A DNA stretch of 64,000 nt from Granulosicoccus antarcticus IMCC3135 (GTDB lineage: Bacteria; Pseudomonadota; Gammaproteobacteria; Granulosicoccales; Granulosicoccaceae): positions 7,126,501 through 7,190,500 of the forward strand of contig NZ_CP018632.1 of assembly GCF_002215215.1 (NCBI RefSeq), given 5' to 3'. Below are positions 1 to 9,507 of this stretch, in pieces; the first letter of the stretch is position 1; each line of letters begins with the position of its first letter. Below the pieces are notes generated by a model that saw only the letters and a program-made list of their open reading frames with translations, was not told where the DNA came from and did no database searches. The translations under genes were made by a program, and so were the position numbers.

Positions 1-896
1 AGATCAAGATGGCCCTTACCGGTACTGACAATGCCAAAGACTGCGTCATCGAGTTTGTAGACATGCCGGTCAATCGGGTTGGCCTGCGCAAAGGCCAGCA
101 CCGCCTCTTTCTTGGCTTCCAGGCGCTCTTCGATCTGTGGTCCGGGCAAGTCGGGCCAGCGATAATGCAAGCCGCCCACAGGCACTGTGAACACCGGTTG
201 AGCAAACTGGCGATCGGACTGGATCTCAACCGACGAGGCGGACTCGACAGTCTCGGAAATTGCCTTCATGCCGACCCACATGCCACTGAATCGACTCAGT
301 GCATAACCGTACTCGCCAAACGCCTGATACTCGGCAATGCTGGCAGGGTTCAGCACCGGCATGAACCAGGACATCAAAGCCACGTCGGACTGATGCGGCA
401 TTGAGGAGGACACACAGCCATGATCATCCCCAACCACGACCAGCACGCCACCGGTGGGCGATGAACCGTAAGCGTTACCATGCTTCAGCGCATCTCCGGA
501 GCGATCAACCCCGGGGCCTTTGCCATACCACAGACCAAAGACACCATCGACTTCTTTGTCTGGATAGCCTTCAACCTGCTGCGAGCCCAATACTGCTGTC
601 GCTGCCAGATCTTCATTGACCGCCGGTAGAAATTCGACCCTGGCCGCCTCGAGAAGCTTCTTGGCGCGCCACAGCTCCATATCCACAGCACCCAAGGGCG
701 AACCACGATAGCCCGAGACAAAACCTGCCGTATTGAGTCCAGCGGCTCGATCACGCCGTGCCTGATCGAGAATCACCCTGACCAATGCCTGCGTGCCCGT
801 CATGTATACACGCCCCGAAGGTTGCGCATAACGATCAGCAAGCTCGTATTGCAGATTGACAGCTGGCAGTGGACTGTTGCTGGACGGATCAGACAT
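1..896 (-). CDS. Indolepyruvate ferredoxin oxidoreductase, fused type, N-terminal part (runs off left edge)
   Basis: My reverse-strand translation from the ATG at 896 is open for 298 codons to the window edge. It begins MSDPSSNSPLPAVNLQYEL, and about residues 60-80 hold the motif SGYRGSPLGAVDMELWRAK. That motif is characteristic of the large fused indolepyruvate:ferredoxin oxidoreductases (about 1,150 aa), which oxidatively decarboxylate aryl-2-keto acids from aromatic amino acids with thiamine diphosphate and iron-sulfur clusters. Only the N-terminal pyrimidine-binding-type domain is visible; the gamma domain lies outside. The gene diverges from the Lrp/AsnC regulator at 1060 across a 163-bp gap, so amino-acid-responsive control by that regulator is likely but inferred. 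Family assignment is confident from the motif and the following segment (KLLEAARVEFLPAVNEDLAA). Confidence 0.85.
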   Translation of the reverse strand, partial: MSDPSSNSPLPAVNLQYELADRYAQPSGRVYMTGTQALVRVILDQARRDRAAGLNTAGFVSGYRGSPLGAVDMELWRAKKLLEAARVEFLPAVNEDLAATAVLGSQQVEGYPDKEVDGVFGLWYGKGPGVDRSGDALKHGNAYGSSPTGGVLVVVGDDHGCVSSSMPHQSDVALMSWFMPVLNPASIAEYQAFGEYGYALSRFSGMWVGMKAISETVESASSVEIQSDRQFAQPVFTVPVGGLHYRWPDLPGPQIEERLEAKKEAVLAFAQANPIDRHVYKLDDAVFGIVSTGKGHLD

Positions 897-1059
897 GGCG
901 CACTCTCATCGATCGTTAGAACGTACCGGGGATGTTATATCCAACTACTTGAACAATCTTTTCTATTTCATCGAAAAATACAGCCATATCGAAATATCTA
1001 TTCACACAAGGATGATAATGTGGTTATTCGAACCATTTACCCTGTCCTGAAATGAACCT

Positions 1060-1509
1060 ATGAATATTTCGGAGCAAGATCGGAAGCTCTTGGCCATTTT
1101 GCAACAGGATGGTCAAATATCCAACCAGGCATTAGCCGAGAAAGCGGGTATGTCTGCCTCGGCCTGTTGGAGGCGGGTTCGCGCTCTGGAAGAATCCGGA
1201 GTCATCAAACGCTACGCAGCCCTGGTTGATCATCGCAAGGCCGGAATCGAATTTCACGCTATCGTCCTGATCTCTCTGGAACGTCAGAACCGCAAGCAAG
1301 TCACACAGTTCATCGAAGCCATAACCGCTAAAGAAGAAATCATCGAATGCCTGGCTGCCACCGGTGATGCCGACTTCCATCTGCGTGTTGCCTGCACTGA
1401 TCAACAAGCCTTCAACCACTTGCTGGACGACTTCCTCTTTGAGCTGCCTAGCGTCTCACGCATTCACACGCATCTGATACTGAAGGAAATCAAACAGGGG
1501 CTATTTTAA
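1060..1509 (+). CDS. Lrp/AsnC family transcriptional regulator
   Basis: This 149-aa protein has the usual family length. Residues 1-60 form the winged helix-turn-helix (NISEQDRKLLAILQQDG, then SNQALAEKAGMSASACWRRV), and residues 65-145 form the RAM/AsnC effector-binding fold, including the typical GDADFHLRV segment. Members bind DNA as dimers or octamers and respond to amino acids. It is divergent from the indolepyruvate oxidoreductase at 896, a layout typical of a local regulator of aromatic amino-acid catabolism. The target is inferred from position only. Confidence 0.9.
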   Translation: MNISEQDRKLLAILQQDGQISNQALAEKAGMSASACWRRVRALEESGVIKRYAALVDHRKAGIEFHAIVLISLERQNRKQVTQFIEAITAKEEIIECLAATGDADFHLRVACTDQQAFNHLLDDFLFELPSVSRIHTHLILKEIKQGLF

Positions 1510-1600
1510 GAGGCTTGCAACGAGCAGATCGATAATGGCCCAAAGCAAGTAACCGGCCTTAGGGATCGTGGAATAGGTTTTACGACCCCTTACATCACCC

Positions 1601-1626
1601 GCCTGTAGGAAAAACACCCTACAGGC
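1601..1626. terminator. Stem-loop between convergent genes
   Basis: GCCTGTAGG at 1601-1609 pairs with CCTACAGGC at 1618-1626 around a short A-rich loop. It lies between the end of the Lrp gene (1509, + strand) and the end of the BCCT gene (1645, - strand), so it probably ends transcription from both sides. There is no strong T-run. Confidence 0.6.
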
Positions 1627-1644
1627 AAGTTCAGGCATCAATTG

Positions 1645-3690
1645 TCAGCTAATACGTAGAAACTCCAGATGTCGCTCGTACCGGTCCAGACAATCGTGAA
1701 TCAGCTGTGCTCCGGTGTAGCCCATGACATCGTAATCCTGACCACCGTCGCCAGAGAAGATCTCGAGGCGCGCGTACTTATCGTGATCGCCCACCATTCG
1801 TCCGCCGTAGCCCGGAACTGGAGATTCACTCACCTGCACCCGGTAGATAAAGGGATATTCACTGGAAAGCGTCCGTAGTTCAACGTAAGGCAGTTGCTTA
1901 CCCTTGCCGGCGTCAACCACTCCACTGAGCACCTCGGCTTCGACTTGCCCTGCAGCAAACTCCGCTACGATTTCATTGAGCGCTGGCCTGATCACTCGCT
2001 CCTGATAACTGGTGGCTGAAGCGATATCGACAAAATTCACGGCCCTTGCAAGACGCGTCTGCCAGGACATGGCCATATCATCCTCTGCACTCTCAGCACG
2101 TGCCGAAAGCATCAGAGGTAGAGAGTGCGCTCCTGAGGCGGTCCTGCGTCCCTCGACCCGCAACGCTTTCATCAACCCGAACATCACCAACACCACGACA
2201 AATGCGAACGGCAGTCCGAAGATCACCGTAGCGTACTGCAGAGCATAGATGCCACCAACGGCGAGCACCGCGATCGTCAGAAGACCCGTTGCCGCAGCCC
2301 ATAGAATCCGGAGCCATGGCGCAGCATCATCCTGAGGCGAACGCAGTTTCGACGACAGATTGGCCATTACCAGTGCACCGGAGTCAGCTGATGTGACATA
2401 GAACAGCAAGCCTACGAATACTGATAAAGCAACGACAACCCCACCCAGAGGGTAGCTTTCGAGCAATGCATAGAAACCGGATTCAGGTGAGCCCAGAGCC
2501 AGCTCAGCGAAGGCCTGATCACCGGACAGAATTCTCTCGATTGCCGCATTGCCAAAGATCGAGATCCACATGACGACATAACTGAAGGGAATGATCATGG
2601 TACCGGCGACAAACTGTCGAATAGTCCTACCGCGCGAGATGCGCGCCAGAAACAGGCCGACAAACGAGGCCCAGGCAATCCACCAGGCCCAGAAAAACAG
2701 CGTCCAGAATGACATCCATTCACTGGCACCTTCGAATGCGAAAGTTTCCATGCTCCTGCTGGGAAAAGTCTGCACGTAGTCGCCGACGTTCATCACGATG
2801 GCGTTCAGAATGAAACCGGTCTTGCCGGTGATCAGCACCCAGCCAGCAAGGCTCAGGGCCAGGATCACGTTGAGCTGAGAGAGCAACCGGATACCCTTGT
2901 CGACGCCGGTTGTCGCCGATATGGCAGCGATCACGACAGCAAGCACGATCAGTGCAATCTGCGCACCCAGACCGACCGGTACATCAAACAGAATGTTCAG
3001 CCCCTGGTTGAGAAAAACCACGCCAATGCCCAGACTGGTGGCTACGCCGAAAATCGTGCCCAGCACAGCTGCGGTATCCACAGTATGACCAAGCGCGCCA
3101 TCAATACGGCGGCCGAAAATCGGATAGAGCGCCGAACGCACAGCCAATGGAAGATTGGCACGATAAGTAAAATAGCCCAGCGCCATGCCCATCAAGGCAT
3201 ACAAGCCCCATCCGGAGATGCCGTAATGGAACAAGGTCCAGACAGTGGCCTCCCTGGCAGCCGCAATTGACTCAGGTGCACCTGTCGGAGGCAGCATGTA
3301 CTGACTCACCGGCTCGGCAACGGCGAAGAACATGACGTCGGTTCCGATACCGGCAGCAAACAGCATTGATGCCCAGGCAAATGTTGAAAACTCTGGCTTG
3401 GAGTGATCCGGGCCGAGCTTGATCGAACCGTAGCGTGAGACGGCCAGGTAGAGTACGAAGAGTAGTACGACAGTCGTTAACAGAATATAGAACCAACCAA
3501 ACCAGTCCACGACATAGCCCACTGCGGTGCCAATGACAGCCTCGGCCTGCTGGGGTGCGACAATCGCCCAGGTGGCCATTACAAGTACCCCGATCACCGA
3601 TGTCACGAAAACGGGAAGACGGACGCTGGGGTTTCCGACCAGAGCGCGATCCTCCACGGAAAACTCATCATTATTCGGCACGGTACTCAT
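1645..3690 (-). CDS. betT: BCCT family choline/betaine transporter (BetT-like)
   Basis: The product takes up quaternary ammonium compounds such as choline across the inner membrane. It has about twelve hydrophobic segments. The family core is visible (FFAVAEPVSQYMLPP, then SGWGLYALMGMALGYF, and the Trp-rich stretch FWTLFFWAWWIAWASFVGLFLARISRGRTIR). After the membrane part there is a cytoplasmic C-terminal domain of about 150 aa, as in long BetT-type carriers. I take the ATG at 3690 (MSTVPNNDEF) rather than the in-frame start at 3768 because GAGGAAGC sits just upstream, giving 681 aa and a 34-bp gap to betB. It lies downstream of betB in the same direction, so uptake and oxidation of choline/betaine aldehyde are probably co-expressed. 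Exact substrate is inferred from that neighbour. Confidence 0.88.
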   Translation of the reverse strand: MSTVPNNDEFSVEDRALVGNPSVRLPVFVTSVIGVLVMATWAIVAPQQAEAVIGTAVGYVVDWFGWFYILLTTVVLLFVLYLAVSRYGSIKLGPDHSKPEFSTFAWASMLFAAGIGTDVMFFAVAEPVSQYMLPPTGAPESIAAAREATVWTLFHYGISGWGLYALMGMALGYFTYRANLPLAVRSALYPIFGRRIDGALGHTVDTAAVLGTIFGVATSLGIGVVFLNQGLNILFDVPVGLGAQIALIVLAVVIAAISATTGVDKGIRLLSQLNVILALSLAGWVLITGKTGFILNAIVMNVGDYVQTFPSRSMETFAFEGASEWMSFWTLFFWAWWIAWASFVGLFLARISRGRTIRQFVAGTMIIPFSYVVMWISIFGNAAIERILSGDQAFAELALGSPESGFYALLESYPLGGVVVALSVFVGLLFYVTSADSGALVMANLSSKLRSPQDDAAPWLRILWAAATGLLTIAVLAVGGIYALQYATVIFGLPFAFVVVLVMFGLMKALRVEGRRTASGAHSLPLMLSARAESAEDDMAMSWQTRLARAVNFVDIASATSYQERVIRPALNEIVAEFAAGQVEAEVLSGVVDAGKGKQLPYVELRTLSSEYPFIYRVQVSESPVPGYGGRMVGDHDKYARLEIFSGDGGQDYDVMGYTGAQLIHDCLDRYERHLEFLRIS

Positions 3691-3724
3691 TGCAGCTTCC
3701 TCAATGTTCTTCCAGGGCGAGTCA

Positions 3725-5197
3725 TCATTCGAACGAAGACTCCACATCACCCAACTCAACGTAGACACTCTTGATCTGGGTGTAATGACTCAGAGTGACA
3801 AGGCCATTTTCACGCCCCACCCCTGACTGCTTGTAGCCTCCCACGGGCATTTCTACCGGCGACAGGTTGTAGTTGTTAATCCAGCATATACCGGCTTCCA
3901 GCTGCTGTACAACTCGATGAGCACGACGCAACCCTTCGGTAAACACCCCGGCTGCCAAGCCATAGTGAGTGGCATTGGCACGACGGATGACTTCTGCCTC
4001 TCCGGAGAAACTCAGAATAGCCATCACCGGACCGAAGATTTCCTCGCGCACAATCTTCATGTCGTCCGTGCAATCAGTGAATACGGTGGGGGCAACAAAG
4101 GCGCCACTGGCAAACGCGGCCCCATTCATGCGTTCACCGCCAATCAGCAAACGAGCGCCTTCCGCCTTGCCGGCATCCAGGTAACCGAGCACCTTTTCCA
4201 TATGTTGGAAACTGACCAATGGTCCGAAATTGGTCTCAGGGTCAAGTGGGTCACCCGCACGAATGTTCCTGACTCGTTCAATCAGTCTCTGCTCGAATGC
4301 CTCTTTGATATCTTCGTGCACGAACACTCTGGTGCCATTCGTGCAAATCTGGCCGGAACTGTAGAAGTTAGCCATCAACGCTGCTGAGACAGCCTTCTCC
4401 AGATCAGCATCTTCGAAAATGATCAACGGCGACTTGCCACCAAGCTCCACCGTGACATCCTTGAGTGTGGAGGTTGCAGAAGCTGCCGCCACTTTTTTAC
4501 CCGTACCCACCTCTCCTGTGAAAGAGACCTTGTCGATACCTTCGTGCCTGGTCAGCATGGCACCGACGCTACCGTCCCCCTGAACGACGTTGAACACGCC
4601 ATCGGGAAGACCCGCCTCGGTAAAGATCTCGGCAAGCTTCAATGTCGTAAGCGGAGTCACCTCGCTTGGCTTGAATACCATGGCGTTGCCACAGGCCAGT
4701 GCAGGAGCGGACTTCCAGCAGGCGATCTGTATCGGGTAGTTCCAGGCACCGATGCCAGCACAGACCCCGAGCGGCTCACGACGGGTGTAGGCAAAGGCGG
4801 TTTCACTGATCGGAATCTGCTCACCTTCCACCGCCTGTGCAAGGCCTGCATAGTATTCCAGTGCATCAGCACCGGAGGCGATATCAACGGCGATGGTCTC
4901 GGACAAGGGCTTGCCGGTGTCCAATGTCTCCAGCCGGGCCAATTCATCGTTATGCTCTCGCAGCAACGCTACGGCCTGACGCATGATACGCGAGCGCTCT
5001 ACACCGCTCATCGCAGCCCAGATCTTCTGTCCCGCACGAGCCGCGGCCACGGCACTGTCAACATCCGCCTCTGCGGCTTGCTGCACACGGCATATCACCT
5101 CACCCGTCGCCGGGTTGACAGTGTCGAACGTCTCACCTGACGTGGCATCAACGTAACGACCATTGATATAGAGAGTCTGCTCAGCTAGTGGCTGCAT
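3725..5197 (-). CDS. betB: Betaine aldehyde dehydrogenase
   Basis: This 490-aa NAD(P)-dependent aldehyde dehydrogenase matches BetB in length and sequence. Visible landmarks are [30 protein letters not shown] (cofactor region), [11 protein letters not shown] with the catalytic general-base Glu, and [12 protein letters not shown] with the catalytic Cys. The C-terminal [16 protein letters not shown] segment is typical of the family. The enzyme converts betaine aldehyde to the osmoprotectant glycine betaine. It is followed by the BCCT transporter. No choline dehydrogenase (betA) or BetI repressor is in the window, so the first oxidation step must be encoded elsewhere or be bypassed. Confidence 0.92.
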   Translation of the reverse strand: MQPLAEQTLYINGRYVDATSGETFDTVNPATGEVICRVQQAAEADVDSAVAAARAGQKIWAAMSGVERSRIMRQAVALLREHNDELARLETLDTGKPLSETIAVDIASGADALEYYAGLAQAVEGEQIPISETAFAYTRREPLGVCAGIGAWNYPIQIACWKSAPALACGNAMVFKPSEVTPLTTLKLAEIFTEAGLPDGVFNVVQGDGSVGAMLTRHEGIDKVSFTGEVGTGKKVAAASATSTLKDVTVELGGKSPLIIFEDADLEKAVSAALMANFYSSGQICTNGTRVFVHEDIKEAFEQRLIERVRNIRAGDPLDPETNFGPLVSFQHMEKVLGYLDAGKAEGARLLIGGERMNGAAFASGAFVAPTVFTDCTDDMKIVREEIFGPVMAILSFSGEAEVIRRANATHYGLAAGVFTEGLRRAHRVVQQLEAGICWINNYNLSPVEMPVGGYKQSGVGRENGLVTLSHYTQIKSVYVELGDVESSFE

Positions 5198-5520
5198 TCT
5201 TCATCCTGGTACGATTTTCAAGTCCACCAGTCTACGTTGGAAAACTGGAAAATGTTTTCTTTTATCAGCCATATAAAGGCAGAACCATGGCTCCGCTCTT
5301 GAAATTCGACGCAGCACCAATCTGCCTTCAATCGTGTAGTTTCTTCAATAACTGCACTATGCCTCAATAGACATCTCAACAAGCGTGTCGAGACCGATTC
5401 CCAGAACAGAGAAAATACAATAATGTACCTTACCCCTGCTTTACTACCATGGTATTTTCCTCTCTCGGTTTTCACTCTCTACTGAGCTTTGAGGTGAGGG
5501 AACAATAATGGAGAAAGTCT
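5198..5520. other. Intergenic region between divergent betB and M16-like gene
   Basis: About 320 bp without a supportable gene. It must carry the promoters for betB (leftward) and the gene at 5521 (rightward). GGAGAAAG at about 5507-5514 is a ribosome-binding site for the TTG start at 5521. I see no clear operator or RNA structure. Confidence 0.6.
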
Positions 5521-6882
5521 TTGATTCGTAATATAGGTATATTTCTGGCTATATTTTTCCTGTGCTCTGCTCATGCTCATGCCTCGTCTATCAGTGATGA
5601 GGTAAGCGACAGTGGATTGGCATATTCGCTTGTAAAGATGCCAGACAACCCGCGCGTATCAGTGCAGATTGCATGGCCCAGTCATTGGGCATTCGACGAG
5701 AAACTCAATCAGGCCGTTCCCTATATTGGAGCGCAATTACTGCTATCCGGAGGTGCCGGGGACTATTCAGCCGGTGAAGCCCTGGAACGTTTTGAGGGTA
5801 TGAATTCAGAAGGCCACTTGATGCCAACGACTGACTACCTGTTCGGAACTCTGAACTTCTCTCCGGAACACCAGGATGAAATGCTCAAGATCGTCAATGC
5901 GCATTTGCGAAACCCCGCACTGGATGAACGCTGGCTTGAGCGTGCTCGTGGCCAATTTGCCTCTCATATCAAAGAAATACGATTAAACGCAGACACAAAA
6001 GGGTTTGAAGCTATGCGTTGGGCGGTGTTTGGCGAACAGCCCATACGTACGGCAATTTCATTGGATGAACCCAATATGATAGAAGAGGTAACACAGGATG
6101 AAGTTGCCACTTGGGCTAAATCCGCATTCAACCGCAATGGTGTTTCAATCGTTGTTGCAGGTGACCTGGATACGGAAATGGCAAATACCATTGTAGATGC
6201 ATTGTTTAAAGACATTCCTGAGGGAGAGCAGCTCAGCGAGGTAGCCGTAGCTACCGACTTTTCACCAAAACGCATACTGATGCATGTCCCTGATGCCAAA
6301 GCAAGCACCCTGACTTTCATTGGCAAACTACCGCCTTCGCGAGAAGGATCAGAGCTCGAAGATATCCTGTTGGCAACATCCTTGGGTAATGGTCCACAGA
6401 GTGTCTTGTTTGAAGCCGTCAGTACCAAGCTACAAGCCCGTTATGGCTATGGAGCTGGCATAGTCAGCTTTACACGAGATACCAGGCTTCTTGTCTTGTC
6501 CGGACCGATGGAAGCCAGCAAAATCAACGAAGCAGAACAAGTCATACGCCAGGCCTACACTGAATTCCGTGCAGATGGCCCGAGTGGAGACCTTCAACAG
6601 CTCAAGCAGCCTTTAAAGGAAAACCTGACGGTATCCCAGGAAGATGCAAGTTCTATGTCTTATGCCGTTTTGATGGCAAAGCTTGACGAACGAGATATCG
6701 CTAAAGGGTTTTCTCTGCAGGAAGAACTCGAAGCGGTATCAGAGAAAAGCCTGAAACAACGATTGACTTCTTCATTTCCCACTGCAGACGATTTTATCGT
6801 TGTGGTCAGCTCTCCAGACGCAAGTGTTCTGAAAGATGCCTGTGTGATCACGGAACAGAGGCAGGCCATGAATTGCAAGTGA
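5521..6882 (+). CDS. Exported M16-family peptidase-like protein lacking the zinc motif
   Basis: This 453-aa protein starts at TTG, well placed after GGAGAAAG. The nearby ATG at 5508 is in a frame that stops at once. Residues 1-21 are a signal peptide (IGIFLAIFFLCSAHAHA). The rest follows the two-lobed M16 plan: an N-terminal lobe to about residue 220 (with GAQLLLSGGAGDYSAGEALERFEGMNSEG and VVAGDLD) and a second lobe in the C-terminal half. The catalytic HxxEH that should precede the LLLSGG stretch is absent (VPYIGAQLL in its place). Active M16 proteases are often paired with such inactive partners, but no active partner adjoins it here. A binding or regulatory role in the periplasm is inferred. 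Confidence 0.75.
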   Translation: MIRNIGIFLAIFFLCSAHAHASSISDEVSDSGLAYSLVKMPDNPRVSVQIAWPSHWAFDEKLNQAVPYIGAQLLLSGGAGDYSAGEALERFEGMNSEGHLMPTTDYLFGTLNFSPEHQDEMLKIVNAHLRNPALDERWLERARGQFASHIKEIRLNADTKGFEAMRWAVFGEQPIRTAISLDEPNMIEEVTQDEVATWAKSAFNRNGVSIVVAGDLDTEMANTIVDALFKDIPEGEQLSEVAVATDFSPKRILMHVPDAKASTLTFIGKLPPSREGSELEDILLATSLGNGPQSVLFEAVSTKLQARYGYGAGIVSFTRDTRLLVLSGPMEASKINEAEQVIRQAYTEFRADGPSGDLQQLKQPLKENLTVSQEDASSMSYAVLMAKLDERDIAKGFSLQEELEAVSEKSLKQRLTSSFPTADDFIVVVSSPDASVLKDACVITEQRQAMNCK

Positions 6883-7022
6883 GCATTCAGGGAGTTACAA
6901 ACAATGGAAATGAGAGGTCTTCACCTAAAGATTCAGGCTAAATAATACGCAGCGGCGGTCGTTAACTGAGTTACACGACATTCAACATCGAGATAAGTCT
7001 TGTTGCCTGTAGCCAGTCTCCC

Positions 7023-9227
7023 GTGACGAAATATCTGACGAGCCATAAGAGGCACCTGCTTCAGGAATATCTGGCCAGGTTTTCTGTGCGTACGCAAATC
7101 ATCGCGATGTGCGGTCTGTTCGTTGTGGTTGTCTCTCTGGTTACCTGGATGGTTGTATCCAGGAGTCAGGAGCAGGTCATTCAGTTCGAAGCATTGAAAT
7201 TGGCTGAGGTGGTTGCCAATCAAGCTGCTGTCGCTCGATCTGCCTATTCCCGCCTGGCCGTCACCAAGTTGAAGCGTGATGGATTCGGCGCGTCTGAATT
7301 TTCGGATGACTTAGCGGGGCATATACCTTTACCGGCACAGTTTCTGAAGGAACTCTCCCGTAGCAGCCTTCAGGATACCGATGGTCTCTTCCGCTTCAGA
7401 CCAATCAGCAAATGGAACCTGGCGCCAGAACAAGGCATTACAGACAGTTTCCAGGAGTGGGCCTGGTCACAGCTTGAGTCCCAGAATGTGGGAGAAAAAG
7501 GTGCGCTGGTAGACTGGAAGCCTGTCTGGCAGATCAAAGATTCCAATGGCGCTCGGACACTGCGATATCTGAGTGCTGACCCTGCGGCATCAGCCTCCTG
7601 TGTGAACTGTCACAACCAACTGGAGAAACGCCCGGACATCATTGCTCGTCGCATTGCCGATGGTGTAGAGCCAGGCCATCAATGGTCGTTGAATGAGCTA
7701 CTGGGTGCCATCGAGATTACGATACCCCTGGATCGTGTTGTGTCGCTGGCCAAGGAACAGACGCGTGACGGACTTCTAATTGTGGCAGGTATCAGCACGA
7801 TTGGTGTCTTCGGCGTCTTTCTGATCGTCTTTTTCGATTCTGCCAGTACCTACGCATCAACTGAAAAACTGTCATTTCAAGCGAACCATGATTCATTGAC
7901 TGGATTACCCAACCGACTTGCTCTCGAGACCTTGCTTAACAAATCAACGTCAGAAAGCAACAGCCCGGCAATCAGCGTTAACCTACTGTTTCTTGACCTG
8001 GATAATTTCAAACAAATCAATGACACGCTAGGGCATGAATCAGGGGATCAAGTTCTGTGTATGGCTGCGGCAAGAATTGCCGAATCAATTCCGGCAGATG
8101 GGTTTGTAGCAAGACTGGGCGGTGACGAATTCGCAGTAGTGCTTCATGACAAAAGCGCACAGTTTGTCGAGCGAGTCGCCAGGGATATCGCTCACTCAAT
8201 TGACCAGACGTACAAGGTAGATAACTACAAGCTGGCTATTGGCGTAAGCATAGGCGCCGCTATATACCCGGTGAATGCCACGACTACCTATGAATTGATA
8301 CGCTGCGCTGATGTTGCCATGTATACAGCGAAAAATGGCAAATTGACATACGCCAACTACGACCCCAAACTTGACAAGAACGCCCTGTCACAACTTGTCA
8401 TGAAGGAAGAACTCAGAGAAGCCATTGCCAGCGGCAAACTGGATATCCATTATCAGCCAAAATACTCGCTAATTGACGGGAAAATGACAGGATTGGAAGC
8501 CCTTGCCAGATGGACAAGCCCCTCGGCAGGATTCGTACCACCAGATGTATTCATTCCATTGGCAGAGCGCGTCGGCTTGATCGATGAATTAACTGCCTTG
8601 GTTTTAAAAGGCGCCACTCAGCAATGCCAGAGCTGGCGCAAAATGGGCTATGAACTCAGCATATCTGTGAACCTGTCAGCCATCAACCTCCACGATGGAA
8701 CACTTGTCCAGCTCATACAGCATACCCTCGCCGATACCGGTCTGCCGCCATCAGCATTGATACTGGAGGTCACCGAAGGCGCGGTCATGGAGAACGCCTC
8801 GCAAGCTTGTGAAGTGCTGTCTGAAGTCCGTGCTCTGGGAGTCAGGTTTTCTGTCGATGATTACGGTGCAGGGTATAGTTCTCTTTCCTACCTGAACCGG
8901 CTTCCCATCAGTGAGTTGAAACTTGACCGTGCATTTATCAAGGATGTCTGTACCAGCAAGAAGGATGCGGTCATAGTCGCCGCGACACTTGAGCTGGCAC
9001 GAAACCTGGGACTTGTCATGGTTGCCGAAGGTGTGGAGGATGCCGCATCGCTGGACTTTCTGACGTCAATACGCTGTGATCAGGTTCAGGGCTACTTTCT
9101 GTGCCGTCCACTGCCAGCCCTGGAACTTGAACGCAGATTGCCATTCATTTTTCGCTTCAATCCCGTTCCCACAGGGAGCGCTGCAAATGATAGTGAATCA
9201 ATGTCTTCACACCGCAGAGCGGCTTGA
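7023..9227 (+). CDS. Membrane GGDEF-EAL protein with heme-binding-type (DUF3365) sensor domain
   Basis: This 734-aa protein turns over cyclic di-GMP. TM1 is at about residues 28-46. An extracytoplasmic domain runs to about 248 and holds a c-type heme motif CVNCH at 193-197, as in DUF3365/Tll0287-like sensors. TM2 is at about 250-271, GGDEF at about 285-445 (GGDEF at 366-370, preceded by LDLDNFKQINDTLGH) and EAL at about 460-715 (EAL at 492-494). The RxxD inhibitory site five residues before GGDEF is missing. The GTG start has no strong ribosome-binding site; an ATG at codon 29 would cut into TM1 and is less likely. A redox- or gas-responsive sensor controlling c-di-GMP is inferred from the heme motif. 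Confidence 0.85.
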   Translation: MTKYLTSHKRHLLQEYLARFSVRTQIIAMCGLFVVVVSLVTWMVVSRSQEQVIQFEALKLAEVVANQAAVARSAYSRLAVTKLKRDGFGASEFSDDLAGHIPLPAQFLKELSRSSLQDTDGLFRFRPISKWNLAPEQGITDSFQEWAWSQLESQNVGEKGALVDWKPVWQIKDSNGARTLRYLSADPAASASCVNCHNQLEKRPDIIARRIADGVEPGHQWSLNELLGAIEITIPLDRVVSLAKEQTRDGLLIVAGISTIGVFGVFLIVFFDSASTYASTEKLSFQANHDSLTGLPNRLALETLLNKSTSESNSPAISVNLLFLDLDNFKQINDTLGHESGDQVLCMAAARIAESIPADGFVARLGGDEFAVVLHDKSAQFVERVARDIAHSIDQTYKVDNYKLAIGVSIGAAIYPVNATTTYELIRCADVAMYTAKNGKLTYANYDPKLDKNALSQLVMKEELREAIASGKLDIHYQPKYSLIDGKMTGLEALARWTSPSAGFVPPDVFIPLAERVGLIDELTALVLKGATQQCQSWRKMGYELSISVNLSAINLHDGTLVQLIQHTLADTGLPPSALILEVTEGAVMENASQACEVLSEVRALGVRFSVDDYGAGYSSLSYLNRLPISELKLDRAFIKDVCTSKKDAVIVAATLELARNLGLVMVAEGVEDAASLDFLTSIRCDQVQGYFLCRPLPALELERRLPFIFRFNPVPTGSAANDSESMSSHRRAA

Positions 9228-9507
9228 GCTCTTCTGCCTCGCTCGGCTCCCCATTACAAGTACCGACGCTCTGAATACACGCCAGTTGATTCGAGTCTGT
9301 CTTGAATTCGATGGACGCCAGCGGACAGCAACTGTATCGTCAGTACAGCGACTGATCCAGGGGCATTGCCAAAATGAACGATTAACGGCAAAAGGCACTC
9401 TTCTATGAGGGCACATCCAGCTTTTCTGTACTTTCAGGACGTGCTTGTTCAGTAGAACGCCAGATTCTGCCGCCTCAATGGTCCACCCCCTATCAGGAGT
9501 ACTGTCC

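Noticed and set aside
4544-5140. 198-codon + strand frame antisense to betB
   Set aside because: Lies wholly inside a conserved gene on the other strand and has no recognisable sequence; a codon-bias shadow.
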